24,986 nucleotides of DNA from positions 1-24,986 of the forward strand of contig CAILUB010000074.1 in assembly GCA_903837305.1 (NCBI GenBank), written 5' to 3'. The notes beneath the pieces were generated by a model. It did no database searches and was not told where the DNA came from. It was given only the letters and a program-made list of their open reading frames with translations. The position numbers were made by a program, and so were the translations under genes. This DNA is from an uncultured Cytophagaceae bacterium. Lineage in GTDB: Bacteria > Bacteroidota > Bacteroidia > Cytophagales > Spirosomataceae. Shown here piece by piece: positions 14,538 through 20,910 of the stretch. Numbering within the stretch: position 1 is the stretch's first letter; every line of letters begins with the position of its first letter.

Positions 14538-15796
14538 TCCAGACAGATGTAAAGAACTGGAAATGGCATCCCGCTTGGTCCATGATCGCCGCTTTTGGTT
14601 GCTATTTCTGCGTCTATGGTTTCCGTAAACCCTTCACCGCGGGCACCTATGAAGAACAGTTTTTCATGGGGATCCACTGGAAATCCATCCTCATATCTTC
14701 TCAAATCGCCGGCTACATGCTTTCGAAATGGTGCGGCATTTTCTTCGTCTCCTCCATCACCTGGGAGAAACGAGCGAAGGCGATTATCATGAGTATTCTA
14801 ATAGCAGAGTTAGCATTATTGGGATTTGGGTTAGTGCCAAAGCCCTATAATTTGATCTTTTTACTACTAAATGGTCTCCCGCTCGGAATGATATTCGGTT
14901 ATATCCAAGGCTTTTTAGAGGGCAAAAAGAACACCGAATTATTCATCGCTGCCTTGGGGAGCAGTTTTATCCTAGCCGATGGCGTATCTAAATCGGTTGG
15001 CGTTTCCATATTGAATTGGGGCGTCGCTGAGAACTGGATGCCCTTTGCAGCTGGTTTACTGTACGCGCTTCCTTTTCTATTTTTTGTCTGGATGCTGACA
15101 CAGATTCCACGTCCTACCGCGCAAGAAGTGGCCGATCGAGCAGAACGTCAACCCATGACACAAAAAGACCGTATTCAACTGGTAAAGCAGCTATGGCCGG
15201 GCATTTTAACGATCTCCTTATTGTATTTGTTTGCCTCTTTGTTACGCGGCATTCGATCGGATTTTGCGCCAGAAATTTGGCATTATTTAGGCTATGATGG
15301 AGTACCCTCTATTTATTCTCAAACAGAAATATGGGTCACCATTGGAATCCTCGTGATTAACGGAAGTTTAGTCTTAATTAAACGAAACTACCTCGCCTTT
15401 TTTATTAGCCTTAGTGCCATTGCAACCGGCTATTTATTGCTGGTCATTGCCGGTTTGTGGGGCGTGCATTCGATGAACAGTTTTTGGCTAATTGTGTTGA
15501 CCGGATTTGGCATATACTTGCCCTATTTAACCATCACAACGTCCGTGTTTGAACGCATGATCGCGATCACTAGGCACAAAGCGAATATCGGTTTCTTGAT
15601 GTATATCGTAGACTCGATTGGCTACTTAGGATACAATGTGTTATTAATTGCGGCAGGCTTTATTTTTCCAAACTGGAACCTGCCGCAACTCTTTTTCTCT
15701 TGGATCACGATCTTAGGATTTGCAGGACTTGCCCTATCCGCCGGATCGTGGATCTATTTCAAAGGAAAACTATCCCGTAATCCAACGGAAGAATAA
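14534..15796 (+). CDS. DUF5690 membrane protein, candidate OPA-type (GlpT/UhpT-like) phosphonate or organophosphate transporter
   Basis: A 420-residue protein with about 12 membrane segments and an MFS layout (central cytoplasmic stretch near 190-215). It resembles the Bacteroidota family DUF5690. Two blocks recall the organophosphate:Pi antiporters: YGFRKPFTAGTY with R31 in TM1, followed by a TM2 GYMLSK, like GlpT's YLVRKNF and YGFSK; and LLRGIRSDFAP at 237-246 in the second half, like UhpT's VRIGIDNWAP. In GlpT and UhpT these arginines bind the phosphate group of the substrate. The 4-bp overlap with the PhnZ-like gene ties it to phosphonate uptake. The family name is a confident recognition; the substrate is inference. 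The 3' end overlaps the convergent pit gene by 27 bp. Confidence 0.8.
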   Translation: MIQTDVKNWKWHPAWSMIAAFGCYFCVYGFRKPFTAGTYEEQFFMGIHWKSILISSQIAGYMLSKWCGIFFVSSITWEKRAKAIIMSILIAELALLGFGLVPKPYNLIFLLLNGLPLGMIFGYIQGFLEGKKNTELFIAALGSSFILADGVSKSVGVSILNWGVAENWMPFAAGLLYALPFLFFVWMLTQIPRPTAQEVADRAERQPMTQKDRIQLVKQLWPGILTISLLYLFASLLRGIRSDFAPEIWHYLGYDGVPSIYSQTEIWVTIGILVINGSLVLIKRNYLAFFISLSAIATGYLLLVIAGLWGVHSMNSFWLIVLTGFGIYLPYLTITTSVFERMIAITRHKANIGFLMYIVDSIGYLGYNVLLIAAGFIFPNWNLPQLFFSWITILGFAGLALSAGSWIYFKGKLSRNPTEE

Positions 15797-17227
15797 GAAC
15801 AATAAAGCAGAAAGAATAATCGTAACAGGCAAGGTTAAAATCCAAGCCAAAACGATACTTTTCACTGTATCTCCTTGAAGGTTTTTAATGCCACGCTGTG
15901 CCACCATCGTTCCCGCTATACCAGAACTTAATACGTGCGTCGTACTCACTGGCCACTTATAAGCAGTAGCTAATCCGATGGTTAAAGAGGCTATTAATTC
16001 TGCTGAAGCACCTTGCGCATACGTCAAGTGATCTTTACCAATTTTCTCACCAATGGTTACAACGATACGTTTCCAACCAATCATGGTTCCTAAACCTAAG
16101 GAAAGAGCTACCATCCACATCACCCAATTAGGAGCAAAGTCTGTTACTCCTGCCATACCTGTACTAGACGAAGCTCCGAACGTAAAGAAAGGAGCTTTCG
16201 AACCTGCCGTTGCTTTTTTCCAAGCTGATTTATCTGTTTCAGACAAAGCAACTGATTCGCTTTCAATTAATTTCTTAGAATTTTTATTGATCGTTAGGGC
16301 AGCTTTACGAATCGCAAATTTTTGGTCGGTAGATAAGGTAGCAGGAGTTAAATTCTGTGCCGTAATGACCGCTAAATCGGTAGCTGACTTTTTTAATTCC
16401 ATTACGTAACCACGCTCTTTGTCTGATAAAGGCACCGTATCAATTTTAGCTGAAATAGTTTGTACCGTTGCTAAGCTAGACTTCACCATTTGCATGTCTA
16501 GAGTCGTATTGATAGCAAAATAACCTGGTAAGAAAGCAATCAAAATGACCATTACTAATCCGATTCCCTTTTGGCCATCATTACGTCCGTGAAAGAACGA
16601 AACTAACGTACAAGTCGCGATTAAGATCGAGCGAATCCACAACGGTGGCGGCGATTTTTTCTTAGGCTCTTTGAAAATTTCCTTATTCGTAACCGTCTTT
16701 TTTAAGATGTACATTAAGATGATAGCTAATGCAAAACCAAACAAAGGAGATAATAAAAGCGCTTGACCAATCTCAATTACCTTATCCCAATTCAAGGCGG
16801 CAATACCTTTATTCGATGCTTCTGGCAGTAAAGCGTGGCCTACACCGATACCGATAATAGAACCAATTAGCGTGTGTGAACTAGATGCTGGAATACCAAA
16901 ATACCAAGTCCCTAAATTCCACAAAATCGCTGATATTAGTAAGGAAAGAGCCATAGCCATCGAATGATAGACATTCGTATCGACGAGCAACTCGGTGGGG
17001 AGCAGCCCTATTATACTCATAGTGACCCCTACGCCACCTGTTAATAAACCCAAAAAGTTCATAAATCCTGACCAAACTACCGCCTGTGTAGGACGCAAGG
17101 AATGCGTGTAAATAACGGTAGCTACGGCGTTAGCTGTATCGTGAAAACCATTCACAAATTCAAAAGCACAAGCGGCTAATAGACAGAAACAAAGTAGGAA
17201 GAACAACGTAGGATCTAATCCGAACAT
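15770..17227 (-). CDS. pit: Low-affinity inorganic phosphate transporter, Pit family
   Basis: A 485-residue inner-membrane Pi importer of the PiT family. I start at the ATG at 17227 (MFGLDPTLFF) rather than the in-frame TTG at 17254. Both inverted-repeat signatures are present: VNGFHDTANAVAT (25-37) and, in the second half, FFHGRNDGQKGIG (211-223), which closely matches PitA. GIPASSSHTLIGSIIG (111-126) and WPVSTTHVLSSG near the C-terminus are the paired re-entrant loops. A hydrophilic insert of about 130 residues (roughly 240-375) lies in the second half, as in the larger PitA-like forms. No PhoU-like partner gene is adjacent. It has its own Pho-box-like promoter, although E. coli pitA is largely constitutive. 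Confidence 0.93.
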   Translation of the reverse strand: MFGLDPTLFFLLCFCLLAACAFEFVNGFHDTANAVATVIYTHSLRPTQAVVWSGFMNFLGLLTGGVGVTMSIIGLLPTELLVDTNVYHSMAMALSLLISAILWNLGTWYFGIPASSSHTLIGSIIGIGVGHALLPEASNKGIAALNWDKVIEIGQALLLSPLFGFALAIILMYILKKTVTNKEIFKEPKKKSPPPLWIRSILIATCTLVSFFHGRNDGQKGIGLVMVILIAFLPGYFAINTTLDMQMVKSSLATVQTISAKIDTVPLSDKERGYVMELKKSATDLAVITAQNLTPATLSTDQKFAIRKAALTINKNSKKLIESESVALSETDKSAWKKATAGSKAPFFTFGASSSTGMAGVTDFAPNWVMWMVALSLGLGTMIGWKRIVVTIGEKIGKDHLTYAQGASAELIASLTIGLATAYKWPVSTTHVLSSGIAGTMVAQRGIKNLQGDTVKSIVLAWILTLPVTIILSALLFLFFRWITG

Positions 17228-17258
17228 AAAACTAATATTATAAATAAAACTCAATTTA

Positions 17259-17305
17259 CTAAAGTACGCTTCTATTCTAAATTCAATGTTAAGGAATTGT
17301 TAAAT
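17259..17305 (-). promoter_or_regulatory. Pho-box-like promoter of pit
   Basis: On the minus strand, TTAACA (17303-17298) and TTAACA (17292-17287) are perfect copies 11 bp apart, followed by a 20-bp spacer and TACTTTAG (17266-17259), 7/8 of the -7 consensus. The repeat region 17305-17284 is identical at 21 of 22 positions to 23830-23851 near the TonB receptor. It lies just beyond the stop codon of the upstream phosphatase gene. Confidence 0.62.
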
Positions 17306-17308
17306 ACC

Positions 17309-18373
17309 TTATTTTGCCTCACTTTTAAACGTTACCCCCATGGCTTTTGCAGCCTTGTGAATTAATTCTTTTTGGTAGACTTTTTCTGCCGCTTTAACCT
17401 CGCCTAAAGCCGGAACATTTGCACCAATCATCGCATACCAAATCTGGTAACAATCTTTCACTTTCTCTCCGTGCGAAGTCCATTGGTATTTATTAGCATC
17501 ACCACGGCCATGATCTGTTGTAATCAACAAGGTAGTTTTTCCTTTATAATCTGGGTCTGTATTCACAAAATCCCAAATCTCCCCTACCCATGCATCAAAT
17601 TGATGTGCTGCATCTAAGTAATGATGATAGGCTCCCTCGTGCGCAAATTCATCTGTTTCACCATAAGAAATGTATAGGGCCTTAGGCTTGTTCTTTTTCA
17701 AATAATGCATCGCTTTGAAATGGGTAAATGCATCAATAGGTTCTGCCATGCCAAAGGGCTTGAATGATTCTTTCAACATCTTTGCAAGCATCTTCATCTC
17801 TGGATCCTTCTCTAATTCTGGATACGAATCAAACGCATTCACCACTGGAAAACCCGCTCTTTTCTCATTTAAAATACGATCAAATGCATCCCAAGCTCCG
17901 AATGCTGCCACTTTTCCTTTGTACGCTGGCAAGGAATTCAAATATTCAAAAAAGTTCGTATTCGGATTAGGCTTATAGTCATTAGAATTGACAGCAGTAT
18001 CCACCTGACCTGTTAAAATCTCACTATATCCAGGATAGGAAAACCAATACGGATTCGCGTTGTCTACCTGACTTCCAGCAGCTCTGTTACCATGGATTTG
18101 GCCAGCAGCAGCTAGTTTACCCCAGAAAAAAGGCATCAATTTCTCGCGTCGCTCTTGCACTGTAGGTGCATAATATTGCTGAATTAAACGAGCAGAATCC
18201 CCGTGGTGAAAACGCTTAATTTTCACAATGGATGTATCAATACCGTTAAATAATTCTTGCCAGCGATAACCGTCTGTCGTGATGACGATAACGCGTGCGT
18301 CAGACTCTTTCTGTGCTGAGGCCGTAAATGAAACGGCAACCAGAACGAATAATAAAGTGTATAGTTTGTTCAT
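17309..18373 (-). CDS. Secreted alkaline-phosphatase-superfamily protein (phosphatase/phosphodiesterase type)
   Basis: A 354-residue protein with a Sec signal peptide (MNKLYTLLFVLVAVSFTASAQ). It has the two-metal AP-superfamily core: ITTDGYRW (first Asp), NPYWFSYPGYSEILTG with the probable nucleophile serine after PGY, YGETDEFAHEG (metal Asp and His), and TTDHGRGD (metal Asp and His). The arrangement is of the NPP/phosphoglyceromutase-like branch rather than PhoA. It therefore probably hydrolyses phosphate esters or diesters outside the inner membrane; a sulfatase-like role is less likely without a formylglycine CxPxR motif. It precedes pit in the same direction, and each gene has its own promoter. 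Confidence 0.88.
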   Translation of the reverse strand: MNKLYTLLFVLVAVSFTASAQKESDARVIVITTDGYRWQELFNGIDTSIVKIKRFHHGDSARLIQQYYAPTVQERREKLMPFFWGKLAAAGQIHGNRAAGSQVDNANPYWFSYPGYSEILTGQVDTAVNSNDYKPNPNTNFFEYLNSLPAYKGKVAAFGAWDAFDRILNEKRAGFPVVNAFDSYPELEKDPEMKMLAKMLKESFKPFGMAEPIDAFTHFKAMHYLKKNKPKALYISYGETDEFAHEGAYHHYLDAAHQFDAWVGEIWDFVNTDPDYKGKTTLLITTDHGRGDANKYQWTSHGEKVKDCYQIWYAMIGANVPALGEVKAAEKVYQKELIHKAAKAMGVTFKSEAK

Positions 18374-18391
18374 ATTCTTTTTTTAGAAAGC

Positions 18392-18447
18392 CAAAGCTAA
18401 GATATACAAATAATCAGATTGTAACCGTCACATTATCAAATCAATAA
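18392..18447 (-). promoter_or_regulatory. Pho-box-like promoter of the AP-superfamily phosphatase
   Basis: A perfect -7 element TAGCTTTG (18399-18392) lies 18 bp before the start codon. 20 bp upstream is GTTACA (18425-18420), then at 11-bp steps ATAATG (18436-18431) and TTATTG (18447-18442). Only the proximal hexamer is a fair match, so this is the weakest member of the group. Confidence 0.42.
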
Positions 18448-18453
18448 AACAAG

Positions 18454-18483
18454 AAATGCTAAGGAGAATCTCCTCAGCATTTT
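18454..18483 (-). terminator. Terminator after the small lipoprotein gene
   Basis: Minus-strand stem AAATGCTGAGGAG / CTCCTTAGCATTT with a 3-nt loop and one G-T pair, followed by the T-rich CTTGTTTTATT. It lies 25 bp after the stop codon at 18508 and just upstream of the next gene's promoter. Confidence 0.75.
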
Positions 18484-18507
18484 CTGTATTACACCAATAT
18501 ATTATCT

Positions 18508-19056
18508 TTATAAAGCTCCGGTCGAAACCCAAGTCTTTTTCACTTTGTCGTATTTCAAGGATTTATCCGGCCACTCCACATAATGCGCCATAGATAAATA
18601 CTCATTGAGATTCCCTTTCTTCATTAATTCACGGAAAAGAAAAGTCCCTCTCTCAATTACTAATTCTTCTGAATAATGAGGCGTATTAACTACCTCCTCA
18701 AAATTTTCCGGCTGTAAGCTACCTTCATTTAAGGTGAACTTACCCACTACGCCACGACGTAATTCTTTCAAATTCGCCACTGGTCTGCTGAGCAAAAAGT
18801 AGCACTCTCCGTTCTCTAATTTGGTCAATTTGACAAAATGATACAGCGGCAAGCGACTCACATATTCTGCTCTAAATTTCTTTTGAAACCTCGTATCTAC
18901 ATTTGCATAAGTTGCATTTTCTGAGACTAAGGTTATCACATTAGTCAACAAGGTATCTCGTTCAGCATCTGAGAAATAGTATTCTGCCTCCTCTTTCGAA
19001 TGGCAGGCTGAAAAAATAAATAAACTAATGAATATTGGTGCGAGTATCTTTTTCAT
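18508..19056 (-). CDS. Small lipoprotein of unknown function
   Basis: A 182-residue predicted lipoprotein. I use the ATG at 19056, which gives MKKILAPIFISLFIFSAC with lipobox FSAC; the in-frame codon further upstream lies inside a terminator stem. The mature part starts HSKEEAEYYF and is mixed alpha/beta with no motif I recognise; blocks such as GECYFLLSRPVANL and MAHYVEWPDKSLKYDK suggest a compact globular domain. It is the third gene after a TonB receptor and a beta-helix lipoprotein, but a strong hairpin terminator ends 9 bp before its start codon, so it may depend on read-through. No function proposed. Confidence 0.8.
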   Translation of the reverse strand: MKKILAPIFISLFIFSACHSKEEAEYYFSDAERDTLLTNVITLVSENATYANVDTRFQKKFRAEYVSRLPLYHFVKLTKLENGECYFLLSRPVANLKELRRGVVGKFTLNEGSLQPENFEEVVNTPHYSEELVIERGTFLFRELMKKGNLNEYLSMAHYVEWPDKSLKYDKVKKTWVSTGAL

Positions 19057-19064
19057 TGGTGTAT

Positions 19065-19098
19065 AAAAAAGGGCCACCTGTGCGACAGGTGGCCCTTT
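19065..19098 (-). terminator. Strong terminator between the beta-helix lipoprotein and the small lipoprotein
   Basis: Minus-strand stem GGGCCACCTG / CAGGTGGCCC (perfect 10 bp, 5-nt loop; plus coordinates 19071-19080 and 19086-19095) followed by a 6-T run. It begins 11 bp after the stop at 19109 and ends 9 bp before the next start codon. Confidence 0.9.
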
Positions 19099-19108
19099 AG
19101 TTTAATTC

Positions 19109-20875
19109 TTACTTGATGTATAGAACTGAGTTAGGAGAATATTCAGCCCAACCTGAAGTCCAATCTGTATCTTTGAATGCACCAATATAATCTGTTGCAG
19201 TCATACCTGTTAATGTAGGTAAAGCTGTTCCGATCAATGACTCAGAAGTTCCAGCCGTTAAAGTTAACGTAGGACGAGATGACCATAAAGCAGATGAGAT
19301 ACCCGTATTAGCTGTAGAAGTTAATACTTTGTTACCTGCAATTGCTTTGAACCAATCAGAAGCCTTAACACCAGAACCGATCTCAATTGGCTTAGTAGCT
19401 ACAGTACCTGCAGAACCTGTCTTAGCGATTTGCTCTTCATCAGCCACGGCAACACCAAATCCATAAACGTTTGAGTTTAATGACTTGAATGCACCAGTGA
19501 TTCCAGTAGTACCAGCAATAACTAAGTTTTTAACAACTAAGTCACCGTTCGCTGCATTTGTTTTTGCACTACCTTTTTGGCTATCGATATATAAACCAGT
19601 TGGGTAACCAGTGATGAATGTATTGTATACTTTTAATTTGTTGTTACGACGTAACTGAGCACCATTTTGGAAGTTATTATCCGCATATGAAGAAGATGTT
19701 CCAATAGGTCCCACGATAGACATGTTAGCAAATGTTGCTGAAGTAAATGGAGTTGCAGCATCACCGTTTGAGTTATTATCTACCTCAAAACCATTAGATC
19801 CAGAAGCATCCGCTAAGTTACCATCACGGTATCCTAAACCGAATTGAACGTTTCCAGAGAAACCATTATCCACGTCGAAATCGTCATCTGTACCTTTGTA
19901 AGCGATCAAATATTTCGCGTTAACAGTACCACCAAACCACTCGAATGAATCATCTAAACCGTAAGAAGCTTGTATGTATTCTAATGTAGTACCTGAACCT
20001 ACTGAACCCATTGTTAATGAGTTGATCTCTTGGTTCGGGTTCAATGGAATTCCACCGTACTCAATACGAACATACTTTAAAGTACCTGAATTATCATCAG
20101 CAACTGTACCACCATGGTATCCTTTGTAACCACCTTCTAATTCAACTGTACCAGTTAAGTTATTAGGAGCTTTACCACAGATAACTACTCCACCCCAGTC
20201 TCCTGGAGCACGAGAACCAACACCTTCAGCAGAAGTAAATACGATAGGTGCTGCAGCAGTGCCGATAGCGTTTAATTTAGAACCACGTTGAACGATTAAC
20301 GTACCTTTTGTAGCCTTGTCTCCAATGATAACAGTACCCGCTTCGATGGTTAGAACACCTACTTTTGAAATAGTTCCAAAAACAGCTTCTTCACCTACAC
20401 GAACATATCCTTTTAGACGGTAGATTTTATCTTTAGTCCAAGTAACATTACCTTCGATCACACCTTCCACATCAACAATCACTTTTGGAGGAATAGCAGA
20501 AACTGCCACAGGAATAGCTACTAAAGTAGAAACCTGATTTTGGTTATCCGTTACTTGAATAGTGAAGTTAACAGTCGTTCCTGCAGCGCCTTCTACTACG
20601 TAATCTTTTACATATTCATATGTTTTTTCACCAGCTAAAATCTTAGAATCAAATGCAGCACCATTTTTCAAGACTGTGATTGACTTGATTCCAGCAGGAG
20701 CATTAATTGTTGCTTTAACTGTAACAGTAGAACCAGGGGTTCCAGCGAAAGTTCCTGAAGTAGAAACTGTTGGTAATGGGAAAACTTCGTCTTCCTTAGA
20801 GCATCCAGCTAATGTTACAGCTACTAGAGCTAACATTGCGAAAACCTTAAACATGTTTGTTTGTAAGCGTTTCAT
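19109..20875 (-). CDS. Surface lipoprotein with Ig-like N-terminus and predicted right-handed beta-helix
   Basis: A 588-residue predicted outer-membrane lipoprotein: signal with lipobox LAGC (Cys25) followed by acidic SKEDEVF, a pattern linked to surface display. Residues about 35-130 look like an Ig/PKD-type beta domain (GTPGSTVTVKATI, VNFTIQVTDNQNQVS). From about 150 on there are repeated short beta turns (LTIEAGTVIIGDKATKGTLI, GDWGGVVICGK, LKYVRIEYGG, LEYIQASYG), as in right-handed parallel beta-helix proteins. Acid-rich loops (GTDDDFDVDNG, FEVDNNSNGD) could bind calcium. It follows the TonB receptor by 35 bp in one operon and probably acts as its partner at the cell surface. No catalytic motif recognised, so a binding role is as likely as hydrolysis. 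Confidence 0.83.
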   Translation of the reverse strand: MKRLQTNMFKVFAMLALVAVTLAGCSKEDEVFPLPTVSTSGTFAGTPGSTVTVKATINAPAGIKSITVLKNGAAFDSKILAGEKTYEYVKDYVVEGAAGTTVNFTIQVTDNQNQVSTLVAIPVAVSAIPPKVIVDVEGVIEGNVTWTKDKIYRLKGYVRVGEEAVFGTISKVGVLTIEAGTVIIGDKATKGTLIVQRGSKLNAIGTAAAPIVFTSAEGVGSRAPGDWGGVVICGKAPNNLTGTVELEGGYKGYHGGTVADDNSGTLKYVRIEYGGIPLNPNQEINSLTMGSVGSGTTLEYIQASYGLDDSFEWFGGTVNAKYLIAYKGTDDDFDVDNGFSGNVQFGLGYRDGNLADASGSNGFEVDNNSNGDAATPFTSATFANMSIVGPIGTSSSYADNNFQNGAQLRRNNKLKVYNTFITGYPTGLYIDSQKGSAKTNAANGDLVVKNLVIAGTTGITGAFKSLNSNVYGFGVAVADEEQIAKTGSAGTVATKPIEIGSGVKASDWFKAIAGNKVLTSTANTGISSALWSSRPTLTLTAGTSESLIGTALPTLTGMTATDYIGAFKDTDWTSGWAEYSPNSVLYIK

Positions 20876-20910
20876 TTTGTGTGTAATTAAAATTTAGGTG
20901 AAATTTATTA

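Noticed and set aside
16053..16409. Plus-strand open frame opposite pit
   Set aside because: It falls within the coding sequence of the Pit insert and has no recognisable features of its own.
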